Shown in pieces: positions 8,727-18,601 of a stretch of DNA of 64,000 bases. The number at the start of each line of letters is the position of its first letter. Position 1 is the first letter of the stretch. This stretch comes from Lachnospiraceae bacterium. Lineage in GTDB: Bacteria; Bacillota; Clostridia; Lachnospirales; Lachnospiraceae. A program made the position numbers and the translations under genes. Location: positions 1 to 64,000 of the forward strand of contig JAHZFJ010000013.1 in NCBI GenBank assembly GCA_019421365.1, given 5' to 3'. A model generated the notes under the pieces. The model saw only the letters and a program-made list of their open reading frames with translations, ran no database searches and was not told the origin of the DNA.

Positions 8727-9734
8727 CTAAACTAAGTCTTTACGTCTCCACTGTCCGTTTATATCCTTAAATACTAAATCTTTATTAGCAAACTTATCTA
8801 CTGTTAAATCAAATTCTTCTGATGTTATCCCTATCAATTTACAAAAATCTCTTTTTGCCATAGGATCACATATATAGTCTCTTTCTTTAATTAACTGTTC
8901 CGCTTGTTCAAGAGTTAATTTTCCTTCCCTAACAAACCTGCAGGCAATATCTGACACTCTTTGAAAACCAAATTTGACAAACTTTGTCCATAATTGAATC
9001 ATCCATGGTAAATTATCAATTTGTGCATAATTTTCTATACAGCCTTGTCGTCCCCACTCATTAAAATCGTCTAAGTCTTTAAATCCAATTTTTTTAGCTT
9101 CATCAAGAGAGTCTTGAATAGAATAAGGATAAATTGCACCCAGGTATATTATTTCAATATCATTAAATTCACTCTTTCTAAATATTTCAAGTTCTGTTCC
9201 GGATCCGTACTCATAATCTGGGTTCTCTCCATAAAACACCAATTTTATATTATAATTACTTGCAACTTCTAGCGGAATTTCGTAGTATCTTTGCTCTATC
9301 CATTTCATAGGATGAAGTTCATTCATAAAGTCTTCCTTTGTATGTTTGATCAACGTATCAGGACTACACCTAAATGTTATTAAATCTAAATTATAATACT
9401 TAACTAAGTGGTCAAGATTATATTCACCTGCCTGTGTATGTGTAAATTCGTCTGTAACATGCACCAATAATGGGTTTTTACACTCATGATTTTCAATTAG
9501 CCTTTTTACTATCATATACGAATCTTTACCACCAGATACTCCTACAACACAATCATATTTAGTGTTCGTTCTGTTATCGCTAATATATTGAGTTAACCAA
9601 TCCTGTCTTTCTTGAAAGTTAATTTTCCCCTTATTTTCTTCATTAATGCAGGCTTGACAAACTCCATCTACTTCTTTTAATCCTGGTTTAGTTCCTAAAA
9701 TAAATCCACATTTCTTACATTTTCTTATTTCCAT
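8727..9734 (-). CDS. N-acetyl sugar amidotransferase (PseA/WbpG family)
   Basis: ATP-dependent PP-loop enzyme that converts an N-acetyl group to an acetamidino group on nonulosonic acids or related sugars; PseA of Campylobacter and WbpG of Pseudomonas are the known members. The 335-residue protein has an N-terminal zinc-ribbon-like start (CKKCGF, then CQACINEE), the PP-loop VVGVSGGKDSYMIVKRL near residue 64, and FYGENPDYEYGSGTELEIF in the middle, which matches family members. WbpG partners with glutaminase subunits HisH2/HisF2; none is encoded nearby. Its place directly upstream of pseB in the transcript supports action on the Pse branch. Acetamidino formation is inferred from family. Confidence 0.82.
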   Translation of the reverse strand: MEIRKCKKCGFILGTKPGLKEVDGVCQACINEENKGKINFQERQDWLTQYISDNRTNTKYDCVVGVSGGKDSYMIVKRLIENHECKNPLLVHVTDEFTHTQAGEYNLDHLVKYYNLDLITFRCSPDTLIKHTKEDFMNELHPMKWIEQRYYEIPLEVASNYNIKLVFYGENPDYEYGSGTELEIFRKSEFNDIEIIYLGAIYPYSIQDSLDEAKKIGFKDLDDFNEWGRQGCIENYAQIDNLPWMIQLWTKFVKFGFQRVSDIACRFVREGKLTLEQAEQLIKERDYICDPMAKRDFCKLIGITSEEFDLTVDKFANKDLVFKDINGQWRRKDLV

Positions 9735-9746
9735 AAAAACCTCCCG

Positions 9747-10775
9747 TTACTTAATATTAAATCTCTTTTTTATTTCTTCTTCGTAATCAATATAAGGTAT
9801 ATTTACAGTTTCAAAATTGTATCTGGAGGTTAATGGAGCCATATCCTCTTCTATCCCATAAATACATCTCCTACAAATATTTGATTTTAGATTGTTCTCC
9901 AAATGTTGTTTTCTTAAGGATAAAAATTCTTCGCAGTAAACCGCATCTTTTAAACTATTAGTATTCAAATCAATTATTCTTGTTAAATTTTCTTGAGAGT
10001 AACAACAACTACATAGATATCCTTCTTCATCAATTACTACTCTATTAAATAATTGAGGACATGGTATCTGCCTTTCACCCTTAGAATAACAATCTTGATT
10101 TTTATCTACCATTAAGTGTTCTCTCAATCCTTTTAATCTAATTATATCATCCTGTACATTTAGGAAATACACCTCGTCTACATAAGGTGAGAATACTTTT
10201 TGTATTTCCTCCTTTTCCTGAATATTAAATTGCGTAAGAATTGAAAAAGTAAATAATTTAAAATCTTTTTTTGACTCTTTTCTATAATTATAAGCATCCT
10301 TAATATTTTTATATACTATATCAAAACCATCGATACCATGATGTTTCTTAAAGGATTCATTATTTGAAGCGCTAATTGAAAATTTTATACTATCAATTCC
10401 TGCCTCAACGATCCTTTTCAAATTGTCTATATTGCATAATAAACCATTTGTCGAAATATATATATATGTAAATCCCAAATCTTTTAGGTACTTTACATAG
10501 TCATAAATATTTTTATTTAAAAAAGGCTCTCCCTTTATATATAAACCAATCTCACGTATACCTAATTCATATGCCTCCTTGGTAACTCTATAAAATAAAT
10601 CACTATTAATTTCTTTTTTTATCTTATGAACACCTTTAGCTGAATAAAAACAATAAACACATTTTTCATTACATTGACTTGTAATTTCAATATTCATCTT
10701 ACCGTTGGTATAATTGGGATAAATGCTTTTTTCCTCGATAATTCCATCATTTCTTACCTTTTCTGATATTTTCAT
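9747..10775 (-). CDS. Radical SAM protein with C-terminal SPASM-like cysteines
   Basis: A 342-residue radical SAM enzyme. The [4Fe-4S] motif is ITSQCNEKCVYCFYS (Cys-x3-Cys-x2-Cys, about residues 35-42), followed by YIKGEPFLNKNIYDYVKYL, the GEP segment that contacts SAM. Extra cysteines near the C-terminus (CSCCYS about residue 255, and CRRCIYGIEED near 302) look like an auxiliary-cluster SPASM/Twitch region. Tailoring of a sugar or peptide in the glycan pathway is plausible but the reaction cannot be read. The gene is in a tight run with two other SAM-dependent genes downstream of the phosphonate cassette. Confidence 0.75.
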   Translation of the reverse strand: MKISEKVRNDGIIEEKSIYPNYTNGKMNIEITSQCNEKCVYCFYSAKGVHKIKKEINSDLFYRVTKEAYELGIREIGLYIKGEPFLNKNIYDYVKYLKDLGFTYIYISTNGLLCNIDNLKRIVEAGIDSIKFSISASNNESFKKHHGIDGFDIVYKNIKDAYNYRKESKKDFKLFTFSILTQFNIQEKEEIQKVFSPYVDEVYFLNVQDDIIRLKGLREHLMVDKNQDCYSKGERQIPCPQLFNRVVIDEEGYLCSCCYSQENLTRIIDLNTNSLKDAVYCEEFLSLRKQHLENNLKSNICRRCIYGIEEDMAPLTSRYNFETVNIPYIDYEEEIKKRFNIK

Positions 10776-10788
10776 TTAACTAATTCTC

Positions 10789-11817
10789 CTATCGTTTTTT
10801 TAATAGCATATGAATCTCAGATGAGAAATCCGATCTATCAAAAACAAGTTGAATATCATCAATTAATGGTAACAACTTTTCTTCCAAACAACTTTTAAGC
10901 AAAGTATTATTCGTTTGCTCCAGTTTGACGCTTAACATACGATATAAGTCCATCGCATCACTTCCAAATTGCCATTTTGATATAATTTCCATGCCATAAT
11001 GCTCTGCTAGCCATTTTAATGATTCTTGTGTAAATAAATTAGTATGTCCACCACCTAGATGTCTATTAAATATATCTTTTTCAACAGACTCTAATATACA
11101 ACTATACGAAAATAGCGGAACACAAATATATAAATATTCAATATTATCATTGTCTCTTATTGCTTCTAGAACTTCCTTTAACTGAACTAAATGAACAAAC
11201 ACTCCGATTGCTGAAACAACATTTGCCTTTGTCTTATTGATTTCATTCACCAAATCATTTTTTTGAATTAAACGTAATAGTTCCTTTTCATTCACAGTAT
11301 TCGCATAATTTACTTGTTTTTCAGAAATTTCAATTCCCTCTGATGCAATATTCATATCAAGCGCAGCACTTATTAAATATCCAGATCCAGCACCTATATC
11401 GAGTAATCTAATATAATCTTTATCTAATCCGTCAACTTTAAAGCTCTCTATCAAAAACTCCAATTTGGGTTTATATATGCTATCAACTCGATCATAGTAT
11501 CTTTCTTTGTTAACTTCTAAATAAAATTCCTCATACTCACTATCTAAAAATAATTTCTCGGTAAATTCATCTGTTTCAATTCTTTCACCATTTATGTGAC
11601 CACAATTTTCACAGTGAATATATGTAATATTATGACTTTCAAAAGTTTTTGAATTCATCAACTTCTGATTGCATAATTTACATTTTTCTCGCTTAGGCTG
11701 TTGTAAATAGATCTTAGCAATGTTATTATTAGTCTCAAGAAGGTGTTCATTACTTTCTAGAAAATTTTGCTTAAACTTCATTATATCTTTACTACTTTTC
11801 CCATATTTTCTATTCAT
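10789..11817 (-). CDS. Class I SAM-dependent methyltransferase with N-terminal zinc-binding motif
   Basis: A 342-residue protein. Residues about 46-80 hold two CxxC pairs (CKLCNQKLMN and HCENCGHIN), a zinc-ribbon often found on sugar C-methyltransferases. The Rossmann methyltransferase core follows with LLDIGAGSGYLISAAL (about 138-153, SAM-binding GxGxG) and an acidic residue after EGIEISEKQ. It is preceded with only one base between stop and start by a B12-dependent radical SAM gene and followed by another radical SAM gene, so the three probably form one tailoring unit. The substrate is unknown. Confidence 0.75.
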   Translation of the reverse strand: MNRKYGKSSKDIMKFKQNFLESNEHLLETNNNIAKIYLQQPKREKCKLCNQKLMNSKTFESHNITYIHCENCGHINGERIETDEFTEKLFLDSEYEEFYLEVNKERYYDRVDSIYKPKLEFLIESFKVDGLDKDYIRLLDIGAGSGYLISAALDMNIASEGIEISEKQVNYANTVNEKELLRLIQKNDLVNEINKTKANVVSAIGVFVHLVQLKEVLEAIRDNDNIEYLYICVPLFSYSCILESVEKDIFNRHLGGGHTNLFTQESLKWLAEHYGMEIISKWQFGSDAMDLYRMLSVKLEQTNNTLLKSCLEEKLLPLIDDIQLVFDRSDFSSEIHMLLKKR

Positions 11818-11818
11818 C

Positions 11819-13624
11819 CTATTTTACCCCTAACAATTCTGCTGCACTTATAATATTGTCTACTGATTTATACTGTGACTTGATAGTGTTAATCACATAT
11901 GTTTCAAATTCATAATCACATACAATTACAGTTGTGATATTTTGTAATTTTATCTCACTTGTTTTACAAACTAGACGGTTACAAAATTTTGTATTATATA
12001 AGATATTATTAGTGTCTACAATGATAAAATTCATATCTTTTAGACCTTCAACCTCCTCATATAAAGCATTCATTATTGAATTAGCTCCCCAAAAAGCTAT
12101 TTTTGATTCTGGTTGAATCATTTCTCTAAACTTTTGATTTAAATTGTCTTTATATAAATTATATGGAGATAAAGTATACTTGTTTTTGCACTTCTTGCAT
12201 TGTACTGTAGTTAGATAAGCAGTAGAAATTCTTTCATATTTATTTTCTTCTCCACATCCTTCACACACTCCACTTACATTGATACGATAATTCTCTTTAT
12301 GATTTTCTATATTAATATTTTTTATCAATTTAGGATAAGTTATTGCTTTTTGCTTTTCTATCATTAAACCTAATTCTTTATATGATTCATCACTTAATTT
12401 TGATATATTAATATAAGGACATCCAGCTTTAATAAATTGCAATTCATCTGTAATAATTCCATTTTCACAGGCATATTGATATAAATAAGTGCCTGGATAC
12501 ACTTGAATCATAGCTAAATTAACATTATACTCTCTATGATTTTTCCACCATGTCAATGTATTATTAACTGATTCCTCATTCTCTTCAATATCTCCAAAAA
12601 TAAAGTTTCCATGAGCATTAATGCCTACCTCATAACTGCACCTTAATGCATTTTCAATCATCTCTATATTAATGCCCTTTCGCATACTCCGAAGTATTCT
12701 ATTATCAGCACTTTCTAATCCAAAACTAATAATGATACAGCCTGAATCTTTCAACATTTGTAACATAGGTTTATTAACAATATTCACCCTTAATTGAACT
12801 GCCCATAAGATATTATATTTTTTTATTCTTCTACATAACTCCTCAAGTCTTTCTTTATTACAAGCAAATAACTCATCTGTTATATATATATTATCAATAC
12901 CATACTTATTAACTAAATAATCTAATTCTTCAAAGAAACTATCCAGCGATCTCTGGCGATACGTCTGTCCGCTAGTATGAAAACAAAATGTGCAATGACA
13001 TGTACATGAACGCCCTGTTGACATAGTTACATATTTTTTTGGTGCAAATTCTAACATTTTATCTAATTGAAATCCCTCGTAATCTGGCCAAGGTAAACTA
13101 TCTAAGTTATCAATTTCTTTACGAGGTTTATTTCGAATAATGCTATTTGGACTAGCATATTTATTACTAATATTCTCTCTCCAAATAAGACCATCAATTT
13201 CAGCGTAGTTAAGATTCCCCCTAATTGCTTCCGATACCTCTATATTGGTAATCTCACCCTCACCTATTACTCCAAAGTCAGCATTTACTAACCCTTTCAT
13301 AACAACTTCAGGTGCCCCAGTAATTATTCCTCCTCCTACCAATGTATAAATTGTAGAATCATATTTTTTTACACAATTAACAATTTCTTCAATCATATTG
13401 TAATGGGTAATTAAACCACCAGTCTCTACAATATTATATTTTTTCACTTTCAATGAGTTTATAATTATATCTTCAACATCACCATCAATAAAATTAAGAT
13501 TCAAAATATCTACATTATATCCCTTGGCTTTTAAACTAGAAGAAACATACGCCATTCCTACAGGGAAATGTGAAGGTTCCTTAATATTGATAAAATTTCT
13601 AGGTAAAATCATTAATATATTCAT
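11819..13624 (-). CDS. B12-binding-domain radical SAM protein with extra C-terminal Rossmann module
   Basis: A 601-residue enzyme. Residues about 1-150 form a cobalamin-binding-like domain (MILPRNFINIKEPSHFPVGMAYVSSSL, then ETGGLITHYN and GGGIITGAPE). The radical SAM domain follows with TGRSCTCHCTFCFHTSG (Cys-x3-Cys-x2-Cys, near residue 204). Around residue 450 there is a CxxC pair set (CEGCGEEN, CKKCKNKY). The end (about 498-600) carries a WGANSIMNALYEEV/IVDTNN segment resembling the small Rossmann module seen in three other proteins of the island. Family members methylate or rearrange unactivated carbons. I infer methylation, or possibly P-methylation or C-methylation of the glycan or its phosphonate; this is speculative. 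Confidence 0.72.
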   Translation of the reverse strand: MNILMILPRNFINIKEPSHFPVGMAYVSSSLKAKGYNVDILNLNFIDGDVEDIIINSLKVKKYNIVETGGLITHYNMIEEIVNCVKKYDSTIYTLVGGGIITGAPEVVMKGLVNADFGVIGEGEITNIEVSEAIRGNLNYAEIDGLIWRENISNKYASPNSIIRNKPRKEIDNLDSLPWPDYEGFQLDKMLEFAPKKYVTMSTGRSCTCHCTFCFHTSGQTYRQRSLDSFFEELDYLVNKYGIDNIYITDELFACNKERLEELCRRIKKYNILWAVQLRVNIVNKPMLQMLKDSGCIIISFGLESADNRILRSMRKGINIEMIENALRCSYEVGINAHGNFIFGDIEENEESVNNTLTWWKNHREYNVNLAMIQVYPGTYLYQYACENGIITDELQFIKAGCPYINISKLSDESYKELGLMIEKQKAITYPKLIKNINIENHKENYRINVSGVCEGCGEENKYERISTAYLTTVQCKKCKNKYTLSPYNLYKDNLNQKFREMIQPESKIAFWGANSIMNALYEEVEGLKDMNFIIVDTNNILYNTKFCNRLVCKTSEIKLQNITTVIVCDYEFETYVINTIKSQYKSVDNIISAAELLGVK

Positions 13625-13667
13625 GATTGTTTACTCCTTTTGTATTCTATTTAAAATAACATTTCTC

Positions 13668-15539
13668 TTAATTGGTTTTATTCAGCCATTTCATACATAT
13701 ATTTTGATAAGCTAGAGGCGTATTTTCCCCTATTATATTTTTAATCAACTCAATATAATCTCTTTGTATAAAATCTTCAAATTTATAATCTAGCCAACTG
13801 TCATTAGAAATCACGAAATCAGTATCAAAATCGAGAAAAGCATTAAAAAGCATCGCATACACTAGTAACGCATCTACATTTTGTTCTTCACTTACAATTA
13901 ATTGTTTGTTTAGTCCTTCTTTTATTTTATTAAAATACATATCTTTCGAATTTGCTTTATTGGCAAATCCTCTATGGCTATAAAAACATTTTGTATGCAT
14001 AACTATGGGCTTTCCCTGTATTACTGCCTCTATACCAACAGTAGAAGAGTACGGTAAAACTAGTTTACATTTATCAAGACATCGATATGTATTAACTTTT
14101 TCGTTAGCCAAAACTATTTTAATTCTATTTTCTTTCTTATATTTCTCTAAAATATGCCCTAATACATGTCCATAATAATAATTTTTCCAAAATATTTGTG
14201 CTGGGTGTTCTCGTATCATAACTGTAGCTTCTGTATTCTCTAATATAAATTCTAGTGTTTCATCTAACCATTCATCTGGCCTTGAAAATAAATCATCGAC
14301 TCCCAATGCTGCTGCATCCCACATTATATTTAATGGAATTAATATATCATATTGTAATTCTAGATCTTCTTTAGTTAATTGAAATTTAGCTTCACATATA
14401 TTATTACTTGATACACTATTAAGTCTTTCATTAAAATGTATCTTTGCTTTCTCTAATATAACCTTTTTTTCTTGCTCTGAAAACCACTGGTTATTTAACA
14501 TCTTTAATACATCATAATGATGATCACATGGCTTATCCGTTGAGTGATTATACCCATCATAAGTTGATACCCTAATATTATTTTGCATGCCATATAGCAT
14601 ATATAATCCTCTTTGCTTATGTATACCTGCATGCACATCTATTATATCAAAGTGTTCACTTTGTAAAGCATTCTTTATACTAATCATATTCTCCCTCAAT
14701 ATATGTTCAAAATCTATCCTTAAATCTTCTTCCTTGGTATTCCGTGATATATTATCCCATCTTGATTTTTGCCATCTTGCATTAATAATAGCTAAATTCT
14801 TTATCTGCTCTTCTTCATAATTTGATAGACTTCCCTCTTTATTATCTCTTATATAGATAACATCTATTTCACCTATTTTTTTTTCTAGTTCCTTTATTAC
14901 AATAGACGTAATACTGCTTAAGTCTTCAGTAACCCCTTTATAAATAACCATATCTTCAATATTTGTTAATTCATCAATTATTAATGATACATTGTATCCA
15001 AAATATTTCATTACTAAAAAGATTGCACATGAATACCAGCCCATATGCCCTCTAATTCCAGGTATCATAACTATTCCTATTTTTTTATTCTCTTTATTCG
15101 AATATTTATTAAAATCAGTTCTTTTAATGCTTCCAATAAAATCGCAAAATTTTTGTGTACGTTGAATATATTTATCTAACTTTAAATACTTAAACACAAT
15201 CTCATATGCATCAAAATAGTCAATAACCACATTAAGCCCCAATTCATCTAATTGTCTTCCAATTTTTCTACCATGCTGACTTATAATAATAATATAACAA
15301 TTCTTGTGTTCTATTTTTATCGACGAAGGATCTTTTACTTCAATGCCGTCGATAAAGGATCCCCACTTACTCTTATCATTATCAAAAAAAGCACTTACTT
15401 TTTTTCCAAAGCGTTTCATAATTCCCAGAACTGTTGTTGCTGATGTTCCTGCTCCAAATAGAATAATTTCTCTATCGTTACAATGTTCCAATACACTTCC
15501 CCATATTTTTTCATTATAATACTGATTATTTATTTCCAT
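13668..15539 (-). CDS. Rossmann module plus capsule-type GT-B-like transferase
   Basis: A 623-residue protein not matched to a named family with certainty. Residues about 20-110 are a small nucleotide-binding-like module (EIILFGAGTSATTVLGIMK, then AFFDNDKSKWGSFIDGIEV). The remainder resembles glycan transferases of the KpsS/CDP-glycerophosphotransferase GT-B group: VMIPGIRGHMGWYSCAIFLV near 153, TVMIREHPAQIFW near 440, and LPYSSTVGIEAVIQGKPIVMHTK near 500-522, the usual donor-binding segment with a conserved Ser and Glu. It lies directly after the phosphonate cassette, so it may attach a sugar or phosphoryl unit to the glycan. The role is inferred from fold and context only. Confidence 0.6.
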   Translation of the reverse strand: MEINNQYYNEKIWGSVLEHCNDREIILFGAGTSATTVLGIMKRFGKKVSAFFDNDKSKWGSFIDGIEVKDPSSIKIEHKNCYIIIISQHGRKIGRQLDELGLNVVIDYFDAYEIVFKYLKLDKYIQRTQKFCDFIGSIKRTDFNKYSNKENKKIGIVMIPGIRGHMGWYSCAIFLVMKYFGYNVSLIIDELTNIEDMVIYKGVTEDLSSITSIVIKELEKKIGEIDVIYIRDNKEGSLSNYEEEQIKNLAIINARWQKSRWDNISRNTKEEDLRIDFEHILRENMISIKNALQSEHFDIIDVHAGIHKQRGLYMLYGMQNNIRVSTYDGYNHSTDKPCDHHYDVLKMLNNQWFSEQEKKVILEKAKIHFNERLNSVSSNNICEAKFQLTKEDLELQYDILIPLNIMWDAAALGVDDLFSRPDEWLDETLEFILENTEATVMIREHPAQIFWKNYYYGHVLGHILEKYKKENRIKIVLANEKVNTYRCLDKCKLVLPYSSTVGIEAVIQGKPIVMHTKCFYSHRGFANKANSKDMYFNKIKEGLNKQLIVSEEQNVDALLVYAMLFNAFLDFDTDFVISNDSWLDYKFEDFIQRDYIELIKNIIGENTPLAYQNICMKWLNKTN

Positions 15540-15639
15540 GGTATCTTCTCCGCTTAGTATATTTTATATTTTACATAATATAGATTCAGTTTTTTACAAT
15601 AAGTTTAATAAGAATTACAATATGAAACCCCGAACTGTA

Positions 15640-16338
15640 TTATATCAATCCCCTTACTTCCAACCAATCCTCCATAGTATCTATCTCCCTACATAGACGA
15701 TTTCCTACTTCAAAAGGATATAATGTACATTTTTCAGAAATTTCGTTAAACGCATTTTCAGCATAACAATTAACATCTGACTGCTCACAAAAGTGCTCTA
15801 TTTCATTTAGCCAAACTTCCCAATCCTTTTTTTCTAACTTATATAAAGGTTGTGCCGCTACAGCATTATCGAAATACGTAACTCCAATTTTATTTATTAT
15901 ACCATTTAAAATTACAGCTTTAAAATCTTTTTCTGGTAATTTTGCACTTGAATCTACCGCCATATAACTTCCTTTTGCTCGAGTAATCTCCTCTAAAAGT
16001 GAATCGTGAAAAACTAAATCCCCATGTAGCATTAATATATCATCTTGTAATAAATCTTTTGCAAGATAAATCGAATAGATATAATTTGTATTAATATAAT
16101 TAGGATTGTATACAAAGCTTATTCTCATACTTTTATTCAATCCCTGACAATATCTTTCTAACGTCTCTTTCAAATAACCAGTAGTTATAACAACTTCCTT
16201 AATTCCTATTAATTCCAATTGACTTAATTGTTTACTTAATATTGTATTTTCATCGTCTAAGAATGTCATACATTTAGGATGATTCTTTGTTTCACTTCCC
16301 ATTCGAGATCCTATACCAGAATTTAAAATCAACGCTTT
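15640..16338 (-). CDS. Sugar/phosphonate nucleotidyltransferase (MobA/LicC-like, PntC-like)
   Basis: A 232-233-residue NTP transferase. It begins ALILNSGIGSRMGSETKNHPKCM, the NTP-binding loop with the conserved Arg and Lys of the LicC/RmlA-like fold, and has DILMLHGDLVFHDSLL near residue 97 with the metal-binding Asp. The start is a GTG (16339-16341), 6-7 bases after GGAG, so the true 5' end is at 16341. LicC makes CDP-choline and PntC-type enzymes make CMP-2-aminoethylphosphonate. Directly following Ppd in the transcript, this protein is the natural candidate to activate the phosphonate as a CMP ester for a LicD-type transferase. The fold is clear and the substrate is inferred. Confidence 0.78.
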   Translation of the reverse strand, partial: KALILNSGIGSRMGSETKNHPKCMTFLDDENTILSKQLSQLELIGIKEVVITTGYLKETLERYCQGLNKSMRISFVYNPNYINTNYIYSIYLAKDLLQDDILMLHGDLVFHDSLLEEITRAKGSYMAVDSSAKLPEKDFKAVILNGIINKIGVTYFDNAVAAQPLYKLEKKDWEVWLNEIEHFCEQSDVNCYAENAFNEISEKCTLYPFEVGNRLCREIDTMEDWLEVRGLI

Positions 16339-16366
16339 CACATTATTCTCCTTTATACCTTCTATA

Positions 16367-17488
16367 TTATTTACAGTTGCTTAAAAATTCCATGAAATTT
16401 TCTTTGTTTTCTTTGGCTGATGTTGTTGGTCTTCCTAATTCACTTCTTGATTCAATATTACATTTAATTTCTATAAACACTAAATCCTTAGTTTTTTTAG
16501 CTAAATCTAGGGCTTTGTTTAATTCTTCCGGTCTATCTACCATTATAGCCAAAGGATAACCACAGCCTATTGCAATATCTTTTAAATTTATAGCGTTTGT
16601 AACGGTTGGCATTCCTCCAACAGTCTCATGAGCCTCGTTGTTAATAACAACATGTACCATGTTCTTAGGTTTATTGGCTCCTATTAACGCCATTGCTCCC
16701 ATATGCATTAAGACTGCACCATCCCCATCAATACACCATATTTTAGTATTGGGTTTACTAAGTGCAACCCCTAATGCAATTGATGAACTATGTCCCATTG
16801 ATCCTACAGTTAAAAAGTCTTTCTCATGACCATGACCATACTTTTCACGAATTTCAAATAATTCTCTAGAAGCTTTTCCTGTTGTGGAAATAATAATATC
16901 GTCTTGTGCAATCTTAACAATTTCTTCAATGACATTCTCACGTACTAATTGATAATTGTTTTTATAAACAACCTTCACATCATTCTCTAGTGTATCTTTT
17001 CTTACTATAAATGCTATGCTCTTGCCTTGTTTTAATAATTTATCAAATTCTTTCATTGATTGGTGAATATCTTCTACTGTCGTTGATTTAGATATAACAT
17101 AAGTACTTACATCCAAATCATTCAATAATTTTTCTGTAATTTTTCCTTGAAATATATGTTGTGGTTCATCATGAACTCCTGGTTCTCCTCGCCAACCAAT
17201 AATAAATATACAAGGGATTCCATAAACATCAGGATGTAGCAACGATGCTACAGGGTTTACAATATTGCCCACCCCACTATTTTGCATATATACTACAGGT
17301 ATTTTCCCGGTTGCCAAATAATGTCCTGCTGCAATGCCTACACAATTACCTTCATTAGCAGCGATTATATGTTGATCATCAATTCCTTTAGTATCCATTA
17401 AATAATTACACAATACCTTCAATTGTGAATCTGGAACACCAACAAAAAATTCTCCATTTATTTCATCTATTAAATCTTTAACGTTCAT
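16367..17488 (-). CDS. ppd: Phosphonopyruvate decarboxylase
   Basis: Thiamine-diphosphate enzyme that decarboxylates phosphonopyruvate to phosphonoacetaldehyde, pulling the unfavourable PEP mutase reaction forward. The 373-residue protein has the N-terminal pyrimidine-binding half with the catalytic Glu in IAANEGNCVGIAAGHYL (about residue 46) and the C-terminal diphosphate-binding half with WCIDGDGAVLMHMGAMALI followed by VVINNEAHETVGGMPT (the GDG...NN motif, about 250-290). Length and order match Fom2/AepY/Ppd proteins. It is encoded between the nucleotidyltransferase and an iron alcohol dehydrogenase, two genes after PEP mutase, which fixes the substrate. Confidence 0.93.
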   Translation of the reverse strand: MNVKDLIDEINGEFFVGVPDSQLKVLCNYLMDTKGIDDQHIIAANEGNCVGIAAGHYLATGKIPVVYMQNSGVGNIVNPVASLLHPDVYGIPCIFIIGWRGEPGVHDEPQHIFQGKITEKLLNDLDVSTYVISKSTTVEDIHQSMKEFDKLLKQGKSIAFIVRKDTLENDVKVVYKNNYQLVRENVIEEIVKIAQDDIIISTTGKASRELFEIREKYGHGHEKDFLTVGSMGHSSSIALGVALSKPNTKIWCIDGDGAVLMHMGAMALIGANKPKNMVHVVINNEAHETVGGMPTVTNAINLKDIAIGCGYPLAIMVDRPEELNKALDLAKKTKDLVFIEIKCNIESRSELGRPTTSAKENKENFMEFLSNCK

Positions 17489-17500
17489 CTTTTCTCCTCA

Positions 17501-18601
17501 TCAATTAACGTAAACCAAAATATGTGAATAAATTTCTTTTATTATCTCTTTCGTAAACACAACTGGATGGTTTTTTAATCTATCAATATTTACCGCATTT
17601 GTAATTAAGTCAATATTACTTACATTAGTAACAATTTTGCAGTCTATATCAAGTTCATTTAGTAAATTTGAAAACCGAACAATGGCTTGCTCCTCATTAT
17701 CTACTTTAAAAGCAGATGCTAAGTCTTTTAAAGCTTTTAGCAATTGAATATTATTTTCCTTTATAGCTAATGAAAGAGTATATTCCCAAACCTTCTTTAG
17801 ACATATTGCAACTGCTTGTCCATGAGGAATGTTATATAATGTTGTTAATTTATAACTTAATGCATGTGCTGCAGTAGTTTTTGTAATATTAATTGCTTTT
17901 CCAGCCATATATGCTGCTTCTTGCATTTTCATACATGCATCTTCGTTATTATCAAAATATTTATTATAGTTATCTAAAACAAGATGTATAGCTTGATCTG
18001 CATATATTCTACTTTCTACGGTAGTATTTTTAGACCAATATGACTCAATGCCATGACATAATGCATCTAATACGGTAGATTTTTTTTGATTAAGAGGTAA
18101 TGTGTATAATAATGAACTTTCAAATAACACTGCATCAGGTATTAATGATTCATGTTCGATAGATTTCTTTTCTCCTTGATAATATATAACTGCGAATTTT
18201 GTAGCTTCACTCCCAGCACCCGCTGTAGTTGGAATTGCTATAAGAGGTATAGTACTTTCTTTTATATTACAGTTTAAATAGTCGCATTTTGGGCTTTCTA
18301 TAGAATCAAATGCTTTTATACATTTAGCCACATCAATAGCACTACCACCACCAATTGCAAGTATGCAGTCACAGTTGTTATCGTTAAAAATTTCTAGTCC
18401 CTGTATGACAGATTCATACGTAGGGTTTGGACTAAAATCTTGGAAAATTACAGCTGTATTATAATCCTTCAAGAATTTCTGTATTATTTCATTATTACTG
18501 ATTGCTTTACCACAAACTACTAACACTCGTGATAGTTTTTTATCTTTTAATACATTCACATACTCTTGATATATATTTTGTTTCACAATTTTTTGATACA
18601 T
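17501..18601 (-). CDS. Iron-dependent alcohol dehydrogenase, probable phosphonoacetaldehyde reductase
   Basis: A 366-residue group III (iron-type) alcohol dehydrogenase. The nucleotide motif CILAIGGGSAIDVAKCIKAF is near residue 80-99, TTAGAGSEATKFAVI near 127, and metal-binding His residues are in DALCHGIESYW (about 193) and LYNIPHGQAVAICL (about 258). Its gene overlaps the PEP mutase gene by one base (TAATG) and precedes ppd, so the probable reaction is reduction of phosphonoacetaldehyde to 2-hydroxyethylphosphonate, as by PhpC and related enzymes. No 2-aminoethylphosphonate transaminase is encoded in the window, which favours the hydroxy rather than the amino product. Confidence 0.85.
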   Translation of the reverse strand: MYQKIVKQNIYQEYVNVLKDKKLSRVLVVCGKAISNNEIIQKFLKDYNTAVIFQDFSPNPTYESVIQGLEIFNDNNCDCILAIGGGSAIDVAKCIKAFDSIESPKCDYLNCNIKESTIPLIAIPTTAGAGSEATKFAVIYYQGEKKSIEHESLIPDAVLFESSLLYTLPLNQKKSTVLDALCHGIESYWSKNTTVESRIYADQAIHLVLDNYNKYFDNNEDACMKMQEAAYMAGKAINITKTTAAHALSYKLTTLYNIPHGQAVAICLKKVWEYTLSLAIKENNIQLLKALKDLASAFKVDNEEQAIVRFSNLLNELDIDCKIVTNVSNIDLITNAVNIDRLKNHPVVFTKEIIKEIYSHILVYVN

